Shown piece by piece: positions 36,619 to 46,135 of a DNA stretch of 64,000 nucleotides. The notes beneath the pieces are model-generated. The model saw nothing but the letters and a program-made list of their open reading frames with translations, was not told the origin of the DNA and made no database searches. The stretch comes from Rotaria sordida. Taxonomy: Eukaryota > Rotifera > Eurotatoria > Philodinida > Philodinidae. The stretch lies in assembly GCA_905250125.1 (NCBI GenBank), contig CAJNOL010001266.1, positions 1 to 64,000 on the forward strand, given 5' to 3'. Made by a program: the position numbers and the translations under genes. How positions within the stretch are numbered: position 1 is the stretch's first letter; each line of letters starts with the position of its first letter.

Positions 36619-39600
36619 TTTATTATTTCCAAACTAAATCATAAAATCGAAATAAAAAAAAAACAATAGAATGCATGTATATCGTTTACTTACGTTATTC
36701 TTATGTAGTAAAATGTATCGATTGATGCATATCTATTGAATTTAATCGGTTTATATATATTGTGATATGCACCTGTTCGATAAATCCTTAGGAAAGTTCA
36801 TTAAACAAAAACAAGATTAATGGTATTGAAAAATAGAAGAATGCCTTCTTTGTTAGAATGTTAAATATGATTATACATTTATCTTAGTAAATATCAATAG
36901 ATCGAAGGATTTTCAAGTAACAATTACTTCCCATTTCTTGTTATGTTTTACTTTGTTATATTTTATTTATGGTATCCTTTCATGTTGTGTTTTTCGTTAT
37001 CATGTTTGTTTCTAAATAAGTAATGACATATTTCTTTAGCCAAAATAAATAACATACTGGATATTTTTCTCTCTACCATTGTGTCCTAATTTCATATTTG
37101 TATTACAGGTACATCTTTGATTACTTTCTTAGTTTGAAAGTTTTAGCTCTATCAAATAAAAGTTCATTAAACAAAATACAAAAATTTACTGTTTTCAATA
37201 ACATCCACCATTTGATACATAAATTAAATTTTCTCAATTTCATTTCTATTTTTACAAACTTTTCAAATTTATTTATTCGCAAAAGCTTAGAAAACTAAAT
37301 ACCAAGATTGTGATTTCACTAGTGTACATGCGTATATAAAATATACCGACAGTGACACAAATTTTGCGACATTTGCTGTTTTGCATGTAACTCGTTTCAG
37401 GAACATGATAAAACGTTGATCTTTTAAAAAAGATGCGTTATTGAATGTTCTACTCGAATCACAAGATCAAATCTTAATAAGTATTTTCGAAATTTTAATA
37501 GATTGGTAATATTGAACACTTGTCTTATCGTATTATTTCCTACAAGGAAAACTAAGAGAAAGTCAAAAATTATTCAATTTTAATTTTGATAATTACTGCT
37601 CATTCATTTTGGCTATAATGTTTGAAATCAATCAAAAACCTAGTGTGACTTTCAAAGCATGAAGATTACTTCTCATTTAGACTTCCGCGTGACCATGATT
37701 TTTTAGTCATAGTCACGGAGATTTTTCCAAACTATTATCGGCGCTAGAAGTCAAGGCATTCGAATATTTTTTTAATAACTTTCAATAGGAACAAGATAGA
37801 GATCTACCATCTTCAACATCCAATAGCCAAGACCTAGGAACATATTTTCATAAGCAAAATGGTTTTTGAAAAGAATTTCGAATACCGATTTCTCTGAAGA
37901 TCTTTGGCAAATCAGGCTAGATTTCTGAAAATTGTCATAGTATTCTATTGATTTTTTACATGCATAGATGGCTTAGAGTATTTTCTACAAAACTAGATTT
38001 AAGCAAAAAGTTCTATCTTGCAAGATTTCGACGAATCAGGCAATTTTCTTGAAGCCTTAGGACTCCCCTTTCTCTAGCTGTGACATTATTATAAACATCT
38101 GAAAACATAGGTTATCGACTATGCTGAATATCGTAGCAATATTTATTCTCATTTTAGAATTATATTTAATGATGATGATGATGAAGAAGAAACTGATGAT
38201 TCAACTATTTTTTTAAGTAGATAATTGTCTTTCTGCATATTTTTCATTCTATTCAAGCAACAAGACCGCATAAATCATCATAAGAGTATTTTTTCATAAG
38301 AAAACACCATATATTAATAATGCTCGTGTATGATCAATAAAAAAAAAAAGTAATTCTAAAATGAGAATAAATATTGCTACGATATTCAGCATAGTCGATA
38401 ACCTATGTTTTCAGATGTTTATAATAATGTCACATTTAGAGAAAGGAGAGTCCTAAAGCTTTGAGAAAATTGCCTGATTCGTCTAAATCTTGCAAGATAG
38501 AACTTTTTGCGTAAATCTAGTTTTGTAGAAAACACTCTAAGCCATCTATTCATGTAAAAAATCAATAGAATACTATGACAATTTTCAGAAATCTAGCCTG
38601 ATTTTCCAAAGATCCTCAAAGAAATCGGTATTCGAAATTCTTTTCAAAAACCATTTTGCTTATGAAAATATGTTCCTAGGTCTTGGCTATTGGACGTTGA
38701 AGATCGCAGATCTCTATCTTGTTCCTATTGAAAGTTATTCAAAAAATATCCGAATGCCTTAAATTCTGGCATCGATCATAGTATCAGAATAATAGTAAAG
38801 TTGTTATTTGTACTAATTGAACTTATTGTTTTTTCATTGCTTTTTTTTTTTATTTTAATTAAGATTAAATAAGAAACATGAACATAATGAATAACTTCAA
38901 TTTCTTATTTTTCAATTAAAATAGGAAGAAGATATGCTATTGTTCTCTTGCAACTTTTTTTACTCGGATTTCTTCAGTGACAGTCAAGGTCAGGGGTGAC
39001 CGTGACCATTTTGCAGCAGTCTACTTCTCATCCTCATCTCGAATACAAATGAAAAATAATGTCTGGGTCAATCGATTTGAATGCCCCGCCAGGAAATAGA
39101 ACATTCGTTGCTATATTGCTCTCAAGAACATTGTTTAAAACCACTGAGTTCGATACACAAATCGCTAGATTAAACTTCCTCGATTGTTGAAAGAAAAAGT
39201 AAAAAAAAAAGGTACTAAGCTTAACAAAATAATACAATGAGAACTTGGCTTTAACTGAAGTTAATGAAAATACGCTGAGGAGACATCAGTACTGATTTCA
39301 TAGGAAGTATTGGTGGAGTGATGAATGTTTCGATTTTTTTTTACAATGTTCGAGACAGGCCATTTTATCTAACATTGATTTGATTGAAAAATGACTTTAG
39401 TTGTTAATCAAAAAATGAACTTTTCCAATTTTTCTTTGTAGAATGATACACTTATTTAATGTTAATGGTCAATTAAAATATCACAAATAGCTATAAAGAT
39501 TTGATCCTATAATCCGAGTAGAACATTCGATGACGTATCTTTTGGAAAAAAATAGAGTTAAACACAAAACAAAGAATGTCGCAAAAGATTTTGCGATATT

Positions 39601-39892
39601 CGATATTTGTACTTATCTCAATGAATTCTCATTCGACATCGTTGAAACTTTTCAAGTAAATAAAGTAATCATAGATGTATATTTTATGTCAATATGATAT
39701 CAAACAACAATTCCAGAGAGAGAGCAAAAACCAACGCAGTGATAAGATTTATTTTTTTTTTTATGTGAAGATGTGTGTGTGCTTAAAATAAAATTAAGCA
39801 ATAAAAAAAAAAGAAAACGACGACACAAAACAAAATTGTTCGTTGAAATTCTAATTCGTATATCTACATCAAAAACAACTAACTAAATGTTT
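36619..39892. other. Long intergenic region holding a 1-kb palindrome
   Basis: Apart from the inverted-repeat element at 37730-38783, nothing recognised. A short perfect-looking hairpin (CGTGACCATGA/TCATAGTCACG) lies at about 37690-37717. Confidence 0.55.
37730..38783. mobile_element. Large foldback element, two ~430-base inverted arms
   Basis: Left arm 37730-38162 and right arm 38351-38783 are inverted copies. The inner 410 bases match with only scattered differences (roughly 95% by eye) and similarity fades outward past an AAGGCATTCG core. The 188-base centre includes an acidic reading (FNDDDDEEETDD) but no gene. No target duplication could be fixed. Transcripts would form a long double-stranded RNA. 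It is either a foldback transposon or a local inverted duplication. Confidence 0.85.
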
Positions 39893-41155
39893 TTATTTTT
39901 TATTGTCTGTTTTGTTTAATAATGGAATAAAATGCAATTGATTTGGTTGTTCTAATCGAACGATAAGCCATTGTTGATTATTGTTATTCATAAAAACAGC
40001 ATTATTAATACGTTTATTTGTAATATCATCATTTTTTAAATTAATATAACCATTTGAATCAAGTAAAAATAATAAATGTCCATTACTATCAACAATAAGA
40101 TATTGTTCCAAACCAAAATTAGATAATAAACATGATGAATGTTTATTTAAATAATCTATTTTAATACCTTGTCGAATAATTTGTAAATTATAATCAAGTA
40201 AATCTACTCGCCATTCAAATATTTTTGTTGATTCAACAGTCCATGCAACATAATTTGATGTCATTCGTATTGTTCTGATACGTTGATCATTACGTTCAAA
40301 TAATTCATGATTTGACCAACGTTTTATATGTTGCCAAGATTTTGTATCAATTTTAGAATTCCATCTTTCAATATAATTACCTGATTTAAATAATATAAAT
40401 ACATCCGATCGTGTATCAGTTGATGCTATTGTCCATAAACGATTTCCATGTATAGGTTTTATTGAATCAATATATAAAGGTATAAATGGATTTTCATATG
40501 ACCATGTAAATAAACCACGATTTGTTATTATACAATATATATTTAAATAATATGAATATGTTAAATCACATGGTTGACCATATTCATCAATATTCCATAG
40601 ATATGAATTTAATTTTGATTGATTATTATATAAAATTAAATTTGATGTAATGTCATCATAAATTAATGCATAATAATTTGATGTACAAAGTAATGTATTA
40701 TTACTTGTTAAATCAAATAATTGAGAATTAGTATAATCAAGTTCAATATCATCATATGTATGATCAATAGTTTGTTGTTGACTTGTAATTGTAACTAATT
40801 GTTCAAATGATGGTATTTTTTTAAATATAATATCAATTTGATTTTGTCCATGAGCTAATAAATTATCTATTTCTGTAAGTTTATTGAAATAAATATGATT
40901 TAAATATGTTTCAATAGATTTTTTCCATGTTGTTAATTTTTCATAAGCGGATAATGAATCAGATTGATTATGTTCTAATGATAAACAATCATTTGATTTT
41001 TTATCTATATTTTCTAATAATGATAATGATTTAATTGATGGAGTAGTTATTTCATTTGAATTTATAGAACCATTCTGACGATAATTTTTTGTTTCTTTTA
41101 AACTAATATTTTGATTAGGACTAAACATTTCCAAGACACTCATTGTATCAGCCAT
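39893..41155 (-). CDS. Unrecognised 420-aa protein, propeller-like, intronless
   Basis: Single coding exon. I chose MADTMSVLEMF at 41155 because a TTTTTCTAG acceptor lies seven bases upstream; an upstream Met at 41194 would read across it. Residues 1-150 are polar and helical. From about 150 the text alternates strands and turns with Trp/Tyr/Gly (LCTSNYYALIYDD, LWTIASTDTRSDVFILFKSG, YLIVDSNGHLLFLLD), the look of a beta-propeller. No WD, NHL or Kelch consensus is clear. Probably cytosolic; function unknown. Confidence 0.72.
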   Translation of the reverse strand: MADTMSVLEMFSPNQNISLKETKNYRQNGSINSNEITTPSIKSLSLLENIDKKSNDCLSLEHNQSDSLSAYEKLTTWKKSIETYLNHIYFNKLTEIDNLLAHGQNQIDIIFKKIPSFEQLVTITSQQQTIDHTYDDIELDYTNSQLFDLTSNNTLLCTSNYYALIYDDITSNLILYNNQSKLNSYLWNIDEYGQPCDLTYSYYLNIYCIITNRGLFTWSYENPFIPLYIDSIKPIHGNRLWTIASTDTRSDVFILFKSGNYIERWNSKIDTKSWQHIKRWSNHELFERNDQRIRTIRMTSNYVAWTVESTKIFEWRVDLLDYNLQIIRQGIKIDYLNKHSSCLLSNFGLEQYLIVDSNGHLLFLLDSNGYINLKNDDITNKRINNAVFMNNNNQQWLIVRLEQPNQLHFIPLLNKTDNKK

Positions 41156-42236
41156 TGATGATCTAGAAAAATAAAAACAAATCATTGAAATCAAAGTTTG
41201 TCAAGATTTATTATAAGTTATGTTGTTGAGAAAAAACAAATTGACCTTGACCCCCCACACTAAGTAAACAATAATAAGTGTTTGAATGATTGGTATTTCT
41301 ATCTTATATACAAAGCGTCTAATTATAAAACGCAATATATAATCGGCGAATGAAATTTAAACCTTCTATAGTATTCATGCTGAATACATATACTAATTCA
41401 GTGATAATATTTTAAAAAGATTAAGCAATTTAGTCATTCTTTGAAAATCATAATAATATCCGTAAAAATAAAATTCTTTATGAATAACATTTGTATAGGT
41501 TTGCTTTCTATTTTATTATAATGAAAGTATTTCCTAACATATAGGTATGAAATACTTCAATTAGAAGAGTAACATTCTAGTGATATTATCATTAGTATAT
41601 ATTAAATTCGAATAGATACGTCCAAACAAAAAAAAAATATTAATCAAACAAATGACATATGTCATGAAAAGTATCAGATGATGAAATACTAACCACATAT
41701 ACATTGTCTAATATGTACAACGTTATTGGTCCAAATAAATAAATTAAATATATATGAAAACTACCTACCTGACTTATAACATACCATGATATAATATCAA
41801 AAATTTTTCTAAAATTAAAACAAACGACTAATAAAATAGTACTACAAATCAGAATATTAATATCGATTGTAGAGACGTATTATAAGACAAAAAATTCTGA
41901 TGTAATCAATTTCATCAGACGATATTTATTGGCTTTCAAGAAAACCACTACTTAATTCATTTTATTTGGATTGGATTAACCTCTTTTAATGTTTGTTATT
42001 CGTATTTGATATTCACCAATCAACGAAAAAAATGATATCGTTTATTCATTCATATAATATTTACTTTACGTATAAAATTTTACTGTTTACAAAAAATTTC
42101 GAATTATTCCTATACTTAGTGAAATAAATAAGCGTGTATAATCATAATATTTCTTTTAAAAGAAGAGAAAAAAAAGACACTAATAAAAATTACTTAACAA
42201 GCTAATTAATGTTTGTCAGTTACAGCAAAATAAAAA
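41156..42236. other. Intergenic region
   Basis: Between two minus-strand genes. No coding or repeat structure recognised. Confidence 0.5.
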
Positions 42237-43652
42237 TTATGAATTTCGTTTATTGAATTTTACAAAAATTTCATCTTTAGGAGATGTTACTAAATCATGT
42301 ACAGGTATTACTGGACGTGTTGGATCAACTAATGTTACTTTATATGTTCGTATAATACCGGCTAGAAATAAGCCGGCTTCATATTCCGCAAAACGATAAC
42401 CAGGACATATACGTTTACCAGCAAATCCAAATGGTGAAAAAGTTAATGTTGGTAATTTCTTTTTATTTGCTTGATCAAATCGATCTGGATTAAATTCAGA
42501 TGGATTTATCCAAAGTTTATCATCTTGTAAAACAACACCAAGTGCTTGAATTATTGGTGTACCAGCTGGAATAATTTTTCCACAAATATTTATATTATCA
42601 TCCATTGAAATTCGAGCTGCCCATGGTGCTAATACTGAAGCACGTAATCCTTCATGAATAATATTCATTAAATAAGACATTTGATCAATTTGATCAAATG
42701 TTGGAAATTTTGTATTATATGTTTGTATAAGTTCATTAAAAAGACGTTGTTGAATATTGTCATCTTTCGCTAAATAATATAAGATCCATGTAAGAAGATT
42801 TCCTGTTGTATGAAATCCACCAACAAGCATAGTTATAATTTCATCACATATATGTTGTTCATTAGGAACATTTTCATTATCATCTAATAAATAATCAATA
42901 AAACATTTATAATTATCACCTAATCTTTGGCGTCGTTGAATAACAATTTCTTTAATTTTTTCTAGTAAAAAATTTCGTGCTTGATTAAATTTAATTTCAC
43001 GTTCAGAATTTACTTTTTGACCTTGTGCACGCATTTCCATTTCATGCCAACATGTATTATAAGCTTCTTCAATACGTTTTCCATCATCAACTGATAATGA
43101 TAATCCAAAAGCAGCTAAAGTTATTGATTGTATTGCCATAGATAACATTTCAACATGTAATGCAAGAGGTTTTTCTCCAATTGATTCCCATAAAGTCATT
43201 CTTTCACATAAAACATTTTGAAATATATCAAAAAAATGTGCTCGAAGAGCTAGTGGTGATAAAGCAGCATCATAATGATTTTTTCGACGATATCGACCAA
43301 TATCACCATTAGCATATTGTATACTATTAGCACCCATTAATGGTTCAAATTGAGCAAAAAGAGATACAGGTCGATCAAATAAACGACGTGTATCATGAAA
43401 AGCTTCTGGTGAAGCTATACTAACAACACGTTGTTTACCCCAATAAAATGAAGTAATTGGACCAAATTTTTTATGTAATTGAGTTAAATATTGATGAAGA
43501 CTACCAGCTCGACCTAAATCTTCAAGATTACCCATTTCAGAATCTGATGCATTTACACCTGGAATATCAAAATTTTGTTTTGAACTACGACGATAGAATA
43601 ACCAGATAATACTGAGAACAAAAATAATTGAAATTAATATAATCGAAAGCAT
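42237..43652 (-). CDS. Cytochrome P450, CYP20-type, 471 aa, intronless
   Basis: Haem monooxygenase with an N-terminal ER anchor (residues 1-20). The text follows CYP20A1 closely: IPGV...GNL, GSLHQYLTQLHKKFGP, ALGVVLQD, FNPDRFD and a final HDLVTSP. Motifs: I-helix GGFHTTG, ExxR as EGLR, and haem loop FGFAGKRICPG with its Cys near residue 416. Vertebrate CYP20A1 is unusual in lacking parts of these motifs; this copy has a full haem loop, suggesting a catalytically normal relative. The substrate is unknown. No introns, unlike most neighbours. An acceptor-like ATATAG lies about 17 bases before the ATG. Confidence 0.9.
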   Translation of the reverse strand: MLSIILISIIFVLSIIWLFYRRSSKQNFDIPGVNASDSEMGNLEDLGRAGSLHQYLTQLHKKFGPITSFYWGKQRVVSIASPEAFHDTRRLFDRPVSLFAQFEPLMGANSIQYANGDIGRYRRKNHYDAALSPLALRAHFFDIFQNVLCERMTLWESIGEKPLALHVEMLSMAIQSITLAAFGLSLSVDDGKRIEEAYNTCWHEMEMRAQGQKVNSEREIKFNQARNFLLEKIKEIVIQRRQRLGDNYKCFIDYLLDDNENVPNEQHICDEIITMLVGGFHTTGNLLTWILYYLAKDDNIQQRLFNELIQTYNTKFPTFDQIDQMSYLMNIIHEGLRASVLAPWAARISMDDNINICGKIIPAGTPIIQALGVVLQDDKLWINPSEFNPDRFDQANKKKLPTLTFSPFGFAGKRICPGYRFAEYEAGLFLAGIIRTYKVTLVDPTRPVIPVHDLVTSPKDEIFVKFNKRNS

Positions 43653-44335
43653 AGTTATCTTTCGTAAGACTATATGATAAAAATTTTCTTATGATAGTAA
43701 ATACAAGTTGAATTAGTTTATAATATTAACATATGACGATTCATTTTTTTTTGTTTTATCAGGTACGTCATCTAAACTATCATTTGTATTTATCATACAC
43801 CAATCATTAACTTAGGATTTATATTTTCATGTTTGATATTAATAAACGAAATTCTAGGATTTTTATTCTTATATAATCAAATGAATTTTATTGAAAAATT
43901 CATGTTAAATTAATAGAAAAAAAATATTAGATTTGGCAGAAGTTCTTTTTTTTTAAATAGAATCATTTTTTAATATAATTTGAATGATCTAATAACAATT
44001 CACTTCATTATTATAATAAGCAGAACTAACAGTTACATTCTCAATTAACATTCAATCAATCAATACTTAATGTAATCTCGTTTTCTGTTCAATTGTATAT
44101 TTTTTTAGAAATTTCTTTTTTCTGTTTTGAAATATTCTTCGATAATAAACGGAATAATAATTCATTCCTAATAAAATATTATTTTTTTAAAAATTATTAT
44201 CGATACTAGCGCACTCTATTTGTTTATTGGGTTGGTTAAATAAATTCACTAATCTTTTTCGAAGAAAACAATAGAAAAAATTAGAAAAATGTATATATTT
44301 CTAGAAGTTATATGACGGTATAGATAACACTTAAT
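43653..44335. other. Divergent intergenic region, likely promoter of the membrane-protein row
   Basis: Separates the minus-strand P450 from the plus-strand gene row, so it should hold both promoters. Poly-T and AT-rich text, no recognisable element. Confidence 0.5.
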
Positions 44336-44358
44336 TATTGTATTTTCTATTCTATTAG
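44336..44358 (+). promoter_or_regulatory. Splice acceptor directly abutting an ATG
   Basis: TTCTATTCTATTAG ends at 44358 and the start codon is 44359. This would be either the end of a 5' UTR intron or a spliced-leader addition site. Confidence 0.55.
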
Positions 44359-44841
44359 ATGTCAGGTCATATTCAAACAAGAACAATTATTGTAGTTACT
44401 ATTGTTATTATATTAACATTAATCTATTATCAAAAATGTAAAAATAAGAATAATCTTTCAAATTCTAGTCATTCAAATGATTTATTTAAATGTTTAAATG
44501 AACTAAATGAACTTCGTCATGAATTTAATGATTTAAAAAAAGAATTCTATGACATTAAACAAATATTTTCATTTTTCAACTTAATAATCTTATTCATACA
44601 AACAATATTTTCTTATTTAAGATATCTATCATCATTTATTCTTTATGCATTTATTCTTTATTTATTTCAGTCATCTATTTCAAATAGATCAACAATACAA
44701 ACTATTAAATTATTACATATTGTAAATATAATATCATATTCATTGATATCGATATTTTATACATCACTTAAACATTTTCAGTATTCAAACTTAGCTTGGC
44801 TACTTTTTGTTTTATTATGTATTCGTTTTTGTGTTCGTTAA
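44359..44841 (+). CDS. Coiled-coil membrane protein, 160 aa, first of a four-gene row
   Basis: Single exon. An N-terminal TM segment (residues 9-24) is followed by a Glu/Lys/Leu heptad stretch (LNELNELRHEFNDLKKEFYDIK, about residues 46-68) and three or four hydrophobic segments to the C-terminus. There is no family match. The stop is 45 bases before the next ATG on the same strand. Architecture resembles the third and fourth genes of the row. An internal-membrane adaptor role is inference only. Confidence 0.75.
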   Translation: MSGHIQTRTIIVVTIVIILTLIYYQKCKNKNNLSNSSHSNDLFKCLNELNELRHEFNDLKKEFYDIKQIFSFFNLIILFIQTIFSYLRYLSSFILYAFILYLFQSSISNRSTIQTIKLLHIVNIISYSLISIFYTSLKHFQYSNLAWLLFVLLCIRFCVR

Positions 44842-44856
44842 TTTTTTCTGTTTCAG
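44842..44856 (+). promoter_or_regulatory. Probable trans-splice acceptor between genes 1 and 2
   Basis: TTTTTTCTGTTTCAG sits between the stop at 44841 and the ATG at 44887. No room exists for an ordinary promoter plus terminator, so a spliced-leader site fits. Confidence 0.6.
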
Positions 44857-44886
44857 ATTTAAATAGAAAAAAAAACACATTAGATC

Positions 44887-45432
44887 ATGAGTTGTCCAAT
44901 GTTTATGTATGGTTTAACAGCTGGCTCAATAATACCATTATCAATTGTTTATATAATGCGACCAGAAAGTTTAAAAAATTTATTTGATTTAATATCATCA
45001 TCATTATTAATTGCATTTAATTGGTCTGAAGATGTTGCTCAACGTTTTAATTTAAGTAATGATTTATTTTTTAATAATGATCTAAATCAAACAATATCAA
45101 TAAAAATGTATAGTTGTTATACAATTGAATATTGGTATAATATATTTTCATGGATAATTTATTTTTGTTTTATATTATCATTAATAATATTTATATTAAA
45201 TCAACGTTTTAAAAATTCTGAAGAAGAATTATTTCACAATAATAATCAACCAGAATATATTAGAACAGATTTTGTTTTTTATTATTTTTGTATTTTTATT
45301 CTTGCAATGACATCAATACTAATACGAATTCTCATAGAACATTATTTACTTGGATATTTAAAACCATTTACCGTTGTATATTTGTTGTGGTATATTATTT
45401 CATTTGCTATCGTATGGTTATGGAATAGATAA
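44887..45432 (+). CDS. Multi-pass membrane protein, 181 aa, second of the row
   Basis: Starts MSCPMFMYGLTAGS with a first hydrophobic segment (residues 7-23). There are further TM segments near 35-45, 85-105 and 133-153, and a final Trp-rich one near 165-180. A Cys-containing loop (YSCYTIEYWY) could face the lumen, with NLSN and NQT sites there. No family recognised. It lacks the long coiled coil of its neighbours. Confidence 0.72.
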   Translation: MSCPMFMYGLTAGSIIPLSIVYIMRPESLKNLFDLISSSLLIAFNWSEDVAQRFNLSNDLFFNNDLNQTISIKMYSCYTIEYWYNIFSWIIYFCFILSLIIFILNQRFKNSEEELFHNNNQPEYIRTDFVFYYFCIFILAMTSILIRILIEHYLLGYLKPFTVVYLLWYIISFAIVWLWNR

Positions 45433-45477
45433 AAGAAAGAAAAAAAGAATTTTGTATGAAAAGAAATTATTCTCGTT

Positions 45478-45495
45478 TTTTTTTTTGTATTTTAG
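45478..45495 (+). promoter_or_regulatory. Probable trans-splice acceptor between genes 2 and 3
   Basis: A T-run followed by TGTATTTTAG ends at 45495, 17 bases before the chosen ATG at 45513. Confidence 0.55.
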
Positions 45496-45512
45496 AAGAA
45501 TATTGTTTATCT

Positions 45513-46049
45513 ATGAATGAAACTAATTTAACATCGATTATATTCGGTATTATTGTTGGTTTTTATAGTACAATATTTCTTCTTTGTCTATCTGATATTG
45601 TATATTTAAGTAAAGAAATGATAAAAATAAGAGATGAATTAGATGATATTCGAAATATATATACAAATCAAAGTTTATTTAACCAAATAACATCTATTAA
45701 TTATTCTCATAGTAAAAATTCATTAATATCATGTACAACAAAAAAACTTTCTGGTCAATTTTGTTTATCATATAATGAACAACGTCAAATACTTGATTAT
45801 ATTAATTTTATATGTAATATGTCAATACTTATATTTACTAGTTATTCACTATATATTTATGGTATTGGTACACAGCATGGTTTAAAATATCGTTTTATTT
45901 TTTTTCTTTTTAAATTATTTATTATAATTCTATCAATATGGCTTAATTTATATTTTAAACAAGGTTTACCAAATGATATATTTCTTTATATATGGATAGA
46001 TCTTAATTGTATTGTATCAATATATCGTAGTTTATGTCAAACAATATGA
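45513..46049 (+). CDS. Coiled-coil membrane protein, 178 aa, third of the row
   Basis: I chose MNETNLTS at 45513 because the in-frame Met at 45456 lies upstream of the splice acceptor. One TM (residues 7-27) is followed by a charged helix (SKEMIKIRDELDDIRNIYTN), a Ser/Lys loop, and three hydrophobic segments (about 100-120, 128-145, 150-170). No family recognised. Similar plan to the first and fourth genes. Confidence 0.72.
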   Translation: MNETNLTSIIFGIIVGFYSTIFLLCLSDIVYLSKEMIKIRDELDDIRNIYTNQSLFNQITSINYSHSKNSLISCTTKKLSGQFCLSYNEQRQILDYINFICNMSILIFTSYSLYIYGIGTQHGLKYRFIFFLFKLFIIILSIWLNLYFKQGLPNDIFLYIWIDLNCIVSIYRSLCQTI

Positions 46050-46092
46050 AATAAAAAATAAAAATAAAAATTTTCATTAGTTTGTTTGTTTG

Positions 46093-46114
46093 TTGTTTTC
46101 TTTTTCTTTTTAAG
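46093..46114 (+). promoter_or_regulatory. Probable trans-splice acceptor between genes 3 and 4
   Basis: A long pyrimidine tract (TTGTTTTCTTTTTCTTTTTAAG) ends at 46114, 21 bases before the ATG at 46136. Confidence 0.6.
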
Positions 46115-46135
46115 ATAATTGAAAAACAGTATAAT

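Noticed and set aside
36284-36637. 117-codon Ser-rich plus-strand frame
   Set aside because: Antisense shadow of the acidic secreted protein.
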